Shown: one piece after another, positions 17,759-27,878 of the stretch
Layout of the letters: each line of letters starts with the position of its first letter
Position numbering within the stretch: position 1 is the first letter of the stretch
Assembly (NCBI GenBank): GCA_938007995.1
Contig: CALLLW010000023.1
Span: 1 to 64,000, forward strand
DNA: 64,000 nucleotides
Reading direction: 5' to 3'
Source of the DNA: an uncultured Granulosicoccaceae bacterium
GTDB lineage: Bacteria; Pseudomonadota; Gammaproteobacteria; Granulosicoccales; Granulosicoccaceae
The notes under the pieces: generated by a model
Told to the model about the DNA's origin: nothing
Database searches by the model: none
What the model saw: the letters and a program-made list of their open reading frames with translations, nothing else
Translations under genes and position numbers: made by a program

Positions 17759-20392
17759 TTGATCGGACGTCTGTTTAAACTTTTCCTTGGCCTCTCGCTG
17801 CTTGCGGTGATTGGTGTCGGCATAGCCGGTGTCATGATCTACAAGCGCCTTGAGCCAAACCTGCCTGACATTGATGCACTCAATGATGTTGAGCTGCATG
17901 TGCCATTGCTGGTCTACAGCAACGACGGCAAGTTGCTTGCCGAGTTTGGTGAGAAGCGTCGCGAGCAATTACTGATTGAAGACACACCACAGGCAATCAT
18001 CGATGCGGTGATTTCGGCTGAGGATGATCGCTTCTACGAGCATCCCGGTGTGGATTACCAGGGGCTTTTGCGTGCTGGTATTAACCTGATTAAAACCGGC
18101 ACAAAAGGACAGGGCGGCAGTACCATCACGATGCAGGTGGCGCGAAACATCTATTTGTCGCCGGAAAAAACCTATCTAAGAAAGATCAATGAAATTCTGT
18201 TAGCTCTTAAAATAGAGCGACAGATCAGCAAGGCTTCTATTCTCGAGCTCTACCTGAATATTCCCTATCTGGGCAATCGCGCCTACGGCGTCGCTTCGGC
18301 GGCAAAGGTCTACTACGGCAAGCAGGTCGACGAACTGACCCTGCCCGAAATCGCAATGATTGCCGGATTGCCGAAAGCTCCATCACGCTACAATCCGATT
18401 GTTAATCCAGAGCGGGCACAAATAAGAAGAAACTATGTGCTGCGCCGAATGTTTGAGCTGGGCAAAATCACACAGCAGGAATTCCAGCAGGCACTCGCCA
18501 GTCCGGTAACTGCCACCTTGCATCGCACCCCCAGCGAGGTAGAGGCAAGCTACGTCAGTGAAATGGCTCGTGCGCAAATGATCGCATGGCTGGGGCCTCA
18601 GGCGTATACCGGTGGCTATAAGGTCTATACCACTATTAATAGTGAACATCAGGAAGCAGCAAATGCTGCCTTGCAGCAAGCTCTGCTTGACTATGAAAAA
18701 CGCCATGGCTTTCGTTTACCCGGAAAAATGAGTCCGGAAGATGCCCAGACTCAGGAATCTATCGATATACAGCTTGCCGAGTTGCCTGCGCACGGCAATC
18801 TGCAGCCAGCGCTGGTGATTGCCACAGACTCTGAAGCGGCCTACGCCGTGTTGATCGGTGGTGAGCAGGTCACGATAGGTTTTGACCAGTTGCAGTGGGC
18901 ATCGCCGCGCAGCGAAGATGATGATGAAAAACCAGCGCTAACAACGCCCGGTGAGATTCTTTCTACCCTCGATATCATCTATGTGGTGCAGGATGATAAC
19001 GGCGTCTATTCACTTGGGCAGATGCCGGAAGTTGAAGGGGCATTTGTGTCGCTGTCGCCACAGAGCGGCAAGGTAATGGCGCTGGTCGGTGGATTCGATT
19101 TTTATCGCAGTAAATTTAACCGGATAACCCAGGCCTATCGCCAGCCGGGTTCCAACTTTAAGCCTTTTATCTACTCTGCAGCGCTGGAGTACGGCGATAC
19201 CCCTGCTTCTATATATAACGACACGCCGGTAGTGCTTGAAGACAGCGTGCTTGAAGACGAATGGCGACCGCGAAATTACTCAGGCCGCTTCTTTGGACCA
19301 ACCCGATTGCGCGAGGCTTTGGTTAAGTCCCGTAACTTAGTCTCTATAAGAGTACTGCAGGAACTGGGTATCCCGAGAGCGGTGCGTTATGCCGAGCGTT
19401 TTAACTTTGAAGAGCGAAGCCTGCCGCGGAATTTGTCGCTGGCTTTGGGCAGTGGTGATATGACGCCACTGCAACTGGCCTCTGCCTACATGATATTTGC
19501 CAATGGCGGATACGCCATTCAACCACGCTTTATCGAGCGGATTGAAGACAGCGCCGGCAATATTGTCTATCAGGCAGCCGTGGTGCAGCGCTGTGAAAAT
19601 GAAGAAGAATGTGCTGCGGTCAACGAGCAGAACCAAGGTGTCACATCGCCCGAAAACGTTGCCGTGGTCGATGATTCCGGTGAAGAAGACAAGCTGCTTG
19701 AAATTAATGCAGTCGCCAAAGACGATCAGAAATTTAAGGGTATTCCTAACGCGCCGCTGGTAGTGGCAGCTGAACGGGTTATCGATGAGCGCAATGCCTA
19801 CATCATGCAGTCAATCCTTGGTGAGGTCATTGATCGTGGCACCGCACGCCGAGCAAAAGCGCTGGGGCGCAGTGACCTGGCTGGCAAGACAGGTACCACC
19901 AATGACTTATACGATGCCTGGTTTACAGGCTTCAACAGCCAGTTAGTCGCAACTGCCTGGGTGGGTTACGATGAGCAGCAGTCTATGGGACCAAAAGAAA
20001 GCGGCGGCCGCGCTGCATTGCCAATGTGGATAGACTACATGGCGGTGGCACTGGAAGGTGTGCCGGAAGACACTGCGCTGCAGCCGGAAGGCATTGCGAC
20101 CGTGCGGATTGATAGAAAGACCGGCAAGCTGGCAACACCCGGTGCCGATGGCAGCTACTTCGAGTATTTCAGAGAAGAGAATATTCCAACGGAATACGCC
20201 GAGCCTTATGCCAATGTTCAGCCTGCCGTGGTAACGCCGGTTTTGGCTGAGCCTGTCAACAGCCGTGTGCAGGCAACAGAGCAGCAGGTGCGGCCTGCAA
20301 CTACGCAGTTGCAACCGGCCCAGCCCACAGTGGTGGTGCAGCCAAGGCCAAAGCCAGCAGCGCAAAAAAAGGAAGTTGATTCGCTGTTTTAA
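17759..20392 (+). CDS. mrcA: Penicillin-binding protein 1A (bifunctional transglycosylase/transpeptidase)
   Basis: Class A PBP that polymerises and cross-links peptidoglycan. An N-terminal membrane anchor is followed by the GT51 domain with catalytic EDDRFYEHPGVD (near residue 85) and GGSTITMQVARN. An OB-like insert comes next, then the transpeptidase with SNFK (Ser near 464), SRN and KTGT (near 709). A Gln/Pro-rich tail ends in KKEVDSLF. I choose the TTG at 17759 because GGAG lies nine bases upstream and the product starts like other PBP1A proteins (IGRLFKLFLG). A TTG at 17741 is the alternative. It is divergent from pilM, the conserved arrangement (ponA-pilM) in pseudomonads. Confidence 0.95.
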   Translation: MIGRLFKLFLGLSLLAVIGVGIAGVMIYKRLEPNLPDIDALNDVELHVPLLVYSNDGKLLAEFGEKRREQLLIEDTPQAIIDAVISAEDDRFYEHPGVDYQGLLRAGINLIKTGTKGQGGSTITMQVARNIYLSPEKTYLRKINEILLALKIERQISKASILELYLNIPYLGNRAYGVASAAKVYYGKQVDELTLPEIAMIAGLPKAPSRYNPIVNPERAQIRRNYVLRRMFELGKITQQEFQQALASPVTATLHRTPSEVEASYVSEMARAQMIAWLGPQAYTGGYKVYTTINSEHQEAANAALQQALLDYEKRHGFRLPGKMSPEDAQTQESIDIQLAELPAHGNLQPALVIATDSEAAYAVLIGGEQVTIGFDQLQWASPRSEDDDEKPALTTPGEILSTLDIIYVVQDDNGVYSLGQMPEVEGAFVSLSPQSGKVMALVGGFDFYRSKFNRITQAYRQPGSNFKPFIYSAALEYGDTPASIYNDTPVVLEDSVLEDEWRPRNYSGRFFGPTRLREALVKSRNLVSIRVLQELGIPRAVRYAERFNFEERSLPRNLSLALGSGDMTPLQLASAYMIFANGGYAIQPRFIERIEDSAGNIVYQAAVVQRCENEEECAAVNEQNQGVTSPENVAVVDDSGEEDKLLEINAVAKDDQKFKGIPNAPLVVAAERVIDERNAYIMQSILGEVIDRGTARRAKALGRSDLAGKTGTTNDLYDAWFTGFNSQLVATAWVGYDEQQSMGPKESGGRAALPMWIDYMAVALEGVPEDTALQPEGIATVRIDRKTGKLATPGADGSYFEYFREENIPTEYAEPYANVQPAVVTPVLAEPVNSRVQATEQQVRPATTQLQPAQPTVVVQPRPKPAAQKKEVDSLF

Positions 20393-20422
20393 TCAGCTGA
20401 TGCGCTTACTCTGTGGTCGAGT

Positions 20423-20455
20423 GGCCTGAAATCGGCCTGAAATCGGCCTGAAATC
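20423..20455. repeat. Three perfect 11-bp tandem copies
   Basis: GGCCTGAAATC occurs three times head to tail between the convergent mrcA and hemE genes. A near-inverted copy (GATTCAGGCC) lies 28 bases further on, so the array can form alternative hairpins. Confidence 0.9.
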
Positions 20456-20516
20456 AGCGGGCTGTATAGCCGTGGCCTGTATTGATTCAGGCCGTAGTAA
20501 TGAGGCTGTGAAGTTA

Positions 20517-20538
20517 CGGGTCCACTATAAAGGACCCG
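20517..20538. terminator. Hairpin between convergent mrcA and hemE
   Basis: CGGGTCC (20517-20523) and GGACCCG (20532-20538) form a 7-bp stem with an 8-base loop. There is no T-run on either side, so its role as a terminator is uncertain. The rest of the 254-bp gap shows only the 11-bp repeats. Confidence 0.35.
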
Positions 20539-20646
20539 CCAGGTGATGCGGTTATTGCCTGCATAACAGTGCTGCTGCAGTATTTGCCAGCGTCTACTTA
20601 TGTCGCTCACCGTCAGCTTGTTAGGCCGGTTACCTTGTTGGGCAAC

Positions 20647-21720
20647 CTATTTATTGGGCGAGTTAGTGTGAAATGCCGGACTCAACTCGTGCACGGTCTC
20701 GATCATGTATTCGACATTGTCCGGATCGATGTGCTGATGAATGCCGTGGCCCAGGTTAAAAATATGCCGGTCTCCAGTGCCGTAACTTTCCAGCACTCGA
20801 CTAACTTCTTCTCTGATTTTCGGCTTTGAGCCATACAGTACACCGGGATCCAGATTACCTTGCAGTGTGACTTTGTTGCTTGTCAGCGCTCGGGCATCTC
20901 GCAGGTCAGTGGTCCAGTCGACTCCGACGCCATCGCAGCCGGTGCGGGCAATCTCTGGCAGCCACATGCCGCCATTTTTGGTAAACAGTGTGATCGGTGT
21001 GTCCGGGTATGATTGTTTAAGGCTACTGACGATCTGTTGCATGTACTGCAGCGAAAACTCTTTGTAGGCTCTTGGCGTTAGTATGCCACCCCAGGTATCG
21101 AAAACCATCAGCGCCTGAGCACCGGCCGCCACCTGAGCTTTCAGGTACTCAATCGTGGTTATGGTGACTTTGTTGAGTAGCGAATGCAGCGCGTTGTCAT
21201 CCCCGTACATCAGTTTTTTGGTGTGTACATATTCTTTGCTGCCCCCGCCTTCAATCATGTAAGTGGCGACTGTCCATGGGCTGCCGGCGAAGCCGATCAG
21301 CGGCACGCTGTCGTTAAGCTCCGAGCGGGTCAGTCTTAACGCATCCATCACGTAGCGTAACTCTGTTTCCGGATCCGGTGTGCCAAGTGATTCTATGTCT
21401 GCCGGGGTGCGTGACGGGTTTTTAAATTTAGGGCCTTCACCTTCGGCAAAGTACAGCCCGAGGCCCATTGCGTCAGGTACGGTCAGGATATCTGAAAAGA
21501 TTATTGCTGCATCAAGCGGGTATCTTCTGATTGGCTGCAATGTGACTTCGCAGGCGAGCTCTGGTGTTCCGGCCAGAGTCAAAAAATCTCCGGCTTTGGC
21601 ACGGACTTCTCTGTATTCAGGCAGATACCGACCGGCTTGTCGCATGATCCAGATAGGCGTGCGATCGTTGGGTTGATCTTTCAGTGCGCGAAGTAACCGG
21701 GTGTTCCTGATAGAGTGCAT
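20647..21720 (-). CDS. hemE: Uroporphyrinogen decarboxylase HemE
   Basis: Decarboxylates the four acetate side chains of uroporphyrinogen III to give coproporphyrinogen III (haem synthesis). 357 residues, normal length. The N-terminal substrate motif [17 protein letters not shown], the catalytic Asp in [12 protein letters not shown], and [17 protein letters not shown] are all visible. It follows gltD on the same strand with a 68-bp gap. The gltD-hemE order is the same as in pseudomonads, but there gltB precedes gltD. Confidence 0.97.
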   Translation of the reverse strand: MHSIRNTRLLRALKDQPNDRTPIWIMRQAGRYLPEYREVRAKAGDFLTLAGTPELACEVTLQPIRRYPLDAAIIFSDILTVPDAMGLGLYFAEGEGPKFKNPSRTPADIESLGTPDPETELRYVMDALRLTRSELNDSVPLIGFAGSPWTVATYMIEGGGSKEYVHTKKLMYGDDNALHSLLNKVTITTIEYLKAQVAAGAQALMVFDTWGGILTPRAYKEFSLQYMQQIVSSLKQSYPDTPITLFTKNGGMWLPEIARTGCDGVGVDWTTDLRDARALTSNKVTLQGNLDPGVLYGSKPKIREEVSRVLESYGTGDRHIFNLGHGIHQHIDPDNVEYMIETVHELSPAFHTNSPNK

Positions 21721-21788
21721 TGCTTGCCTGCAGTGTTTGAGTAACTGGAATGGATCAGCGGCGATTGCCGACTGAATCCAGCAGCCCG

Positions 21789-23243
<1,455 letters not shown>

Positions 23244-23278
23244 TTAGCTGAGCGTACTCGCAGGCTGAGTGACGTGGC

Positions 23279-23725
23279 TTAGCCGAGTCTGGATTTTACC
23301 AGAGAACTGACGGCTGCCATGTCTGCCTTTCCCTGAAGTTCAGGTTTAAGGATTCCCATGACCTTGCCCATATCACGGATTGAGCTTGCACCGCTGTCAG
23401 TGACTGCTTTGTCAATGGCCTGGTTAATTTCAGCTTCGGAAAGCTGTTCAGGCAGGTAGGCTTTTATAATTTCAAGCTCTGCTTTTTCAGCATCAGCCAG
23501 ATCTGCTCGACCGGCGGTGGTGAACTGCTCGATTGATTCCCGCCGCTGTTTGGCCATTTTGTCGAGAATGCTGATCATCGCGGCGTCGTCGGTGTCGACG
23601 CGTTCATCAACTTCACGTTGTTTGACTGCAGATGAAATCAGTCGCAGCACACCGAGGCGGGCTTTATCGCCACTTTTCATGCACGCTTTGATGTCAGCCA
23701 GAACGGCTGTTTTGATTTCAGACAT
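23279..23725 (-). CDS. yqeY: GatB/YqeY-domain protein
   Basis: 148-residue helical protein of the YqeY family, related to the C-terminal tRNA-binding domain of GatB. It is thought to help tRNA-dependent amidation, but its exact role is unproven. The start is set at ATG 23725 (MSEIKTAVL), which gives the family length and has AGG five bases upstream. The longer frame would translate the 10-bp tandem repeat. The motifs SEAEINQAIDKAV and MGKVMGILKPELQGKADM are typical. It lies downstream of rpsU, where dnaG would normally come next. Confidence 0.92.
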   Translation of the reverse strand: MSEIKTAVLADIKACMKSGDKARLGVLRLISSAVKQREVDERVDTDDAAMISILDKMAKQRRESIEQFTTAGRADLADAEKAELEIIKAYLPEQLSEAEINQAIDKAVTDSGASSIRDMGKVMGILKPELQGKADMAAVSSLVKSRLG

Positions 23726-23740
23726 GGACCTGGAGCCAGA

Positions 23741-23770
23741 CGATATTGGGCGATATTGGGCGGTATTGGG
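23741..23770. repeat. 10-bp tandem repeat upstream of yqeY
   Basis: CGATATTGGG occurs twice, followed by CGGTATTGGG with one substitution. It lies in the rpsU-yqeY gap. Confidence 0.9.
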
Positions 23771-23789
23771 GAGGTGTAGATCAGCCAAG

Positions 23790-23817
23790 CTGATCAGTAC
23801 ATCCTGATCAGTACATC
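23790..23817. repeat. 14-bp direct duplication spanning the rpsU stop codon
   Basis: CTGATCAGTACATC occurs twice in tandem (23790-23803, 23804-23817). On the minus strand each copy contains ATG-TAC-TGA, the last two rpsU codons and the stop. Translation ends in the first copy, and the second repeats the tail out of use. Confidence 0.9.
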
Positions 23818-24023
23818 CGTACGCGACGAGACACTTCTTTTGAGAGTTTCTTCTGATGCCGTTTTACCGCAGCTGCCGCTTTGCGCTTGCGCTCGGTGGT
23901 TGGCTTTTCATAGTACTCACGGCGGCGAGTCTCGGTTAACACGCCAGCTTTCTCGCAGGAGCGCTTGAAACGACGCAGGGCTATTTCAAACGGCTCATTT
24001 TCTTTCACACGTACAATCGGCAT
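23808..24023 (-). CDS. rpsU: 30S ribosomal protein S21
   Basis: 71-residue basic protein of the small subunit with the typical family sequence ([20 protein letters not shown] and [14 protein letters not shown]). It is divergent from tsaD across a 198-bp gap, the conserved tsaD-rpsU arrangement of gammaproteobacteria. yqeY follows on the same strand. Confidence 0.98.
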   Translation of the reverse strand: MPIVRVKENEPFEIALRRFKRSCEKAGVLTETRRREYYEKPTTERKRKAAAAVKRHQKKLSKEVSRRVRMY

Positions 24024-24221
24024 AGTGGAAAAACGTCTCCAAAGGATTCGGGCTTGGATTACTATAGGCGCGTATTACTTGCTGCGCCATAAACAAGAGG
24101 TGCAGAAATCTGCAGGCTAGCCCGCGGATTATAAGGATTTGCGTAGTACAAGCAAGTAATCGACCTATATAAAAATACAGATTCAACTGGCAAATATAGA
24201 TTTAACTGGTCATAAAGCAAC

Positions 24222-25247
24222 GTGAAAGTCCTTGGCATAGAAACTTCCTGCGATGAAACAGGGGTGGCGGTATACGATTCCGAACATGGATTGCTATCGC
24301 ATAAATTGCATAGTCAGGTCGAAATCCACGCGGACTACGGCGGTGTGGTGCCGGAAATAGCCTCTCGTGATCATGTAGGAAAATGGGTAACTCTGACCAA
24401 ATCCTGTGTTGCTGATGCGGGATTGAGCCTCTCAGATCTTGATGCTGTGGCCTACACTGCAGGCCCCGGTCTGGCGGGTGCGCTGTTTACCGGAGCGGTT
24501 GCGGGCAGAGCGCTGGCCTGGCAGCTGGGTATCAAAGCGCTCGGCGTTCATCACATGGAGGGTCATTTACTGGCGCCAATGCTGGAGTCACCGGCACCGA
24601 CTTTTCCGTTTATCTGTCTGTTGGTGTCCGGCGGTCACAGTCAGTTGGTCCGGGTAGAGTCGATCGGACACTACGAACTGCTGGGTGACACACTTGATGA
24701 CGCAGTTGGCGAAGCCTTTGATAAAACTGCCAAAATGCTCGGACTTGGCTACCCGGGTGGTCCTGCGTTGTCAAAAGCGGCGGCCAACGGCGATATCTCA
24801 AAATTCACTTTTCCAAGACCGATGGCGAAAAGCGATGACCTCAATTTCAGTTTCAGTGGTTTGAAGACTGCCGCCATAACGGCCTTCGACAAGACCGGGC
24901 GCGATCAATCTGCGGTCAATGACATTGCCGCCGCCTTCGAGCTTGCGGCGGTAGAATCACTGGCGATCAAATGCAAAAAAGCGTTGCAACAGCACAACAT
25001 GAAAACGCTGGTGGTCTCCGGCGGGGTAGCGGCGAACGTCAGGCTGCGGGCACTGCTGCAGCAGACCATCGAGTCGATTGAAGGCGAACTGTATTTTCCA
25101 CGGTTGGAGTTTTGCACTGACAACGGAGCGATGATCGCCTATGCCGGTGCGTTCCGGCTGTTGGCAGGCGAACATAGCGGTGCGGAAATTAACGTTCGGC
25201 CCCGATGGCCTTTAAGTGAGATGGCGGCACCTCGACAATCGGGGTGA
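24222..25247 (+). CDS. tsaD: tRNA threonylcarbamoyladenosine synthase subunit TsaD
   Basis: Transfers the threonylcarbamoyl group from TC-AMP to A37 of ANN-decoding tRNAs, together with TsaB and TsaE. N-terminal [15 protein letters not shown] (ASKHA fold) and the metal ligands H111 and H115 in HHMEGH are present, along with [27 protein letters not shown] and [13 protein letters not shown]. 341 residues. The start codon is GTG, and no strong Shine-Dalgarno is visible. Confidence 0.97.
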   Translation: MKVLGIETSCDETGVAVYDSEHGLLSHKLHSQVEIHADYGGVVPEIASRDHVGKWVTLTKSCVADAGLSLSDLDAVAYTAGPGLAGALFTGAVAGRALAWQLGIKALGVHHMEGHLLAPMLESPAPTFPFICLLVSGGHSQLVRVESIGHYELLGDTLDDAVGEAFDKTAKMLGLGYPGGPALSKAAANGDISKFTFPRPMAKSDDLNFSFSGLKTAAITAFDKTGRDQSAVNDIAAAFELAAVESLAIKCKKALQQHNMKTLVVSGGVAANVRLRALLQQTIESIEGELYFPRLEFCTDNGAMIAYAGAFRLLAGEHSGAEINVRPRWPLSEMAAPRQSG

Positions 25248-25281
25248 TATCGGTGCCGGGATTTTTCTCTGCAACCCGGCT

Positions 25282-25884
25282 TCAGGTCTTTTTTTTGTCG
25301 CCGATTTTCGGTTCCTGCTTTTTTATAATTCTGATGATGTTGCTTTTGTGTCTGATGTACACCAGTACCGAGATGACCGCACCGCAGATCACCAAAGTGC
25401 CGGATTTGGTTGTGAACCAGATATAAAGTGGTGCAAATAGCAGGCTTGCGAGTGCTGCCAGTGAAGAGATTCTGAAGGTCAGGCTGAAGGCGAGCCACGT
25501 CGTGATCGCCAGCAATCCGACCAGCCATGAAATCCCGAAAAAAGCACCAAAGCTGGTCGCCACCCCCTTGCCACCCTTGAAGCCGAAGAACACAGGAAAC
25601 AGGTGACCAAGTACCGCGGCAATTGCAGTCAGGCCAACAATCAATGGTGCTGCATCCAGCAAAGCGGCAATAAGCGTTGGAATGAAACCTTTCAGCGCAT
25701 CCACCAGGAGTGTAATTGCAGCGGCTTTTTTGCCGCCAACCCTCAGTACGTTGGTCGCGCCCGGATTGCCCGAACCGGTAGTTCTTGGATCAGGCAACTT
25801 CATTACTTTACAAACGATAATTGCGGCGGAAACAGATCCGGCAAGATAGGCAACAATGGGTAACAGGTAATGTAGAGCAGGCAT
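25282..25884 (-). CDS. plsY: Acyl-phosphate:glycerol-3-phosphate acyltransferase PlsY
   Basis: Integral membrane acyltransferase that makes lysophosphatidic acid from acyl-phosphate. About five membrane helices. The conserved motifs are GSGNPGATNVLR (phosphate binding), FGFKGGKGVATSFG and FRISSLAAL. 200 residues with a charged C-terminal tail (KKQEPKIGDKKKT). It is convergent with tsaD. The plsY-tsaD-rpsU order matches pseudomonads. Confidence 0.96.
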   Translation of the reverse strand: MPALHYLLPIVAYLAGSVSAAIIVCKVMKLPDPRTTGSGNPGATNVLRVGGKKAAAITLLVDALKGFIPTLIAALLDAAPLIVGLTAIAAVLGHLFPVFFGFKGGKGVATSFGAFFGISWLVGLLAITTWLAFSLTFRISSLAALASLLFAPLYIWFTTKSGTLVICGAVISVLVYIRHKSNIIRIIKKQEPKIGDKKKT

Positions 25885-26014
25885 CTGGGTGCTTCGCGGA
25901 CGTGTAGATCGGGCAGTATGAATTAAATTCCCTCTGCATTCATTATCAGATCAGATGTGCGCTGGGTAATCCGATAGTTGGCAAACTACGTGTCAGGCAG
26001 CGACAATAGCGCGG

Positions 26015-26881
26015 ATGGAAAATTCTGAAATCGAGGCGTTCAGGCTCAGTGTCTGCCTGCTGCAAAAAGCCATGGCACGTCCGGTTGCAGCCGGGTCACA
26101 GGCAGTGCTGGATACAGTTGCGGACCGCTTATTTGAGCGTCTCGGTTTGTTGCAGCTGAAACCGCAAATGGTGCTTGATCTTGGCACGGGTGACGCACGA
26201 CATCTCAGCCTGCTGCAACAACGTTTTAAAGACGCCGCTGTGGTCGGTGCTGATATCAGTATTGAACGACTGAACAGTTCGCACACGAGGCGGCGCTTCT
26301 GGCAAAGACGACCGTTGCTCGTTAACCTCGATGCCAATCAGGCTTTACCGTTCGCCAAAGACAGCTTCGATCTGTTGATCTCGAACCTGTTGCTGCCCTG
26401 GGTTAATGAGACTGAGGTGCTGGTATCGGAAATAAACCGGGTGTTGAAGCAGGACGGGGCGTATTTTCTAAGCACGGTTGGCCCTGACACACTAATAGAA
26501 TTGCGCCACGCGTGGGCTGATATTGACGACTGCCAGCACATCAATCTATTTCTTGATATGCACGATCTGGGTGATGTCATGGTCGGGGCTGGGTTGGCTG
26601 ATCCGGTGATGGATACCGAGCGCTTGACGGTGACTTACTCATCCCTGGATCACTTACTCGATGAATTAACTGCACTGGGCTTTATCAATACGCTGCACGG
26701 GCGGCGCAAAGGTTTGACTGCAGCCACTGTGCGCGAGCGATTGAAAGCTGCCTATCCTGTCAACGCCGATGGCGGAATTGACGCGACTTTAGAGCTGGTT
26801 ACGGCTCACGGCTGGAGCGGGGTGCCAAAACCACCGCCGGGTGAGTTCCACTATGATGTTGAACGGCTCAGGATGCGGTAA
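26015..26881 (+). CDS. BioC/NDUFAF5-type SAM-dependent methyltransferase
   Basis: 288-residue class I methyltransferase with SAM motif I VLDLGTGDARHL, acidic VVGADIS, and post-motif DLLISNLLLPWVNE. The segments FLSTVGPDTLIELRHAW and LFLDMHDLGDVMVGAGLADPVMDTE are typical of BioC (malonyl-ACP O-methyltransferase of biotin synthesis) and of the related NDUFAF5 hydroxylase family. No other bio gene is nearby, so the exact substrate is uncertain. It is divergent from plsY. Confidence 0.8.
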   Translation: MENSEIEAFRLSVCLLQKAMARPVAAGSQAVLDTVADRLFERLGLLQLKPQMVLDLGTGDARHLSLLQQRFKDAAVVGADISIERLNSSHTRRRFWQRRPLLVNLDANQALPFAKDSFDLLISNLLLPWVNETEVLVSEINRVLKQDGAYFLSTVGPDTLIELRHAWADIDDCQHINLFLDMHDLGDVMVGAGLADPVMDTERLTVTYSSLDHLLDELTALGFINTLHGRRKGLTAATVRERLKAAYPVNADGGIDATLELVTAHGWSGVPKPPPGEFHYDVERLRMR

Positions 26882-27194
26882 AAAAACCGATCGCTACACT
26901 TCATTTTGGCGTGGTCCTTGCCGCCGCTATCAATAGTGGATTATTATATTTCAGGAATTTCTGAAATGTCTGTAATAGCAGGAATCCAGATGTGGCAGTG
27001 TGGGTTTGCTGCGGCGTATGAATCAAGGCCTGCCTTCGATCCTGTGCTCCCGACAGTGAGAATCAAAGCAGTCCGCTGCATCACAGCTTTGTAAGAAAGT
27101 CCTTCGCGTCGGAGCGCGTGAAAGTAGATGTGCACTGATTGAGCAGAACACGTTGTTGGGATACACTTGCGCGGCTGAATAATGGCGTGAATGA
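26882..27194. other. Intergenic region upstream of the cox cluster
   Basis: About 310 bases without a convincing gene; the open frames are short and not protein-like. It contains the inverted repeat ATTTCAG-6-CTGAAAT (26948-26967), which has no following T-run. It could be an operator or a chance palindrome. Confidence 0.4.
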
Positions 27195-27704
27195 ATGGTT
27201 TCAAAACAGGTAAACAGCAAGACCGGACAAACCCAGATTATTGTTCGGGCAAACAAGTCTATGAGCTGGCGCGCCAACGTATTGCTTGCCGCGTCACTTG
27301 GCGCATTAAGTGCGGTTTTCGGCGGCATTATCGCCACCGGTGGCTTCTGGATGGTGCTGCCCTTTGCCGGGCTTGAGTTTTTACTGGTGTTTGGCTGCCT
27401 GAGTGTTGCCTATAAAAAACTGGGTTACATGGAAGTGATCTCAAGGGCTGGCGATACACTGAAAGTGGAGAGTGGTTATGACAGCCCAGTGTCATCATCG
27501 GAATTGCCCGCTCACTGGACGAAAGTAGAGTTTGAAGATCCGCCCAGCGCCTTTGAAGTTGGGCGATTACGGCTTAAATGCAGCGGCCAGAGCCTTGAGA
27601 TAGGCCAGGCGCTCAACAAACAAGAGAAGCGAGAGCTGTATCGTGAGGTACTGCATTGTCTTCAGGTTGAATCACCGCGACTCAAAGTGCTGCGCTCGGT
27701 CTAA
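27195..27704 (+). CDS. DUF2244 integral membrane protein
   Basis: 169 residues with two adjacent membrane helices at about 30-75 (LLAASLGALSAVFGGIIAT, then LPFAGLEFLLVFGCLSVAY) and a soluble C-terminal part ending in LQVESPRLKVLRSV. This matches the DUF2244 family, which is commonly encoded just upstream of coxB in proteobacteria. The function is unknown, though the context suggests a role in cytochrome oxidase biogenesis. The two overlapping ATG codons at 27191 and 27195 are in different frames, and only the second opens this frame. Confidence 0.75.
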   Translation: MVSKQVNSKTGQTQIIVRANKSMSWRANVLLAASLGALSAVFGGIIATGGFWMVLPFAGLEFLLVFGCLSVAYKKLGYMEVISRAGDTLKVESGYDSPVSSSELPAHWTKVEFEDPPSAFEVGRLRLKCSGQSLEIGQALNKQEKRELYREVLHCLQVESPRLKVLRSV

Positions 27705-27878
27705 CCATCTGCGGTCGGCAACCACGCCGGTTGCCTCGCTGTTAAATAACATTTGTGGTTGCCGGTGGGGCTGTACACCGGGTTATATCAGTAAAAGTAT
27801 TATTTATGCGCTCGCCATGGCTAACGTTTCTGCCATTGCGAGCTAAAATCTAATTTTGCTATTTTGGAGAAGGTCCGA

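Noticed and set aside
26906-27094. 62-codon plus-strand frame upstream of the DUF2244 gene
   Set aside because: No ribosome-binding site and no protein-like pattern; it overlaps equally long frames on the other strand.
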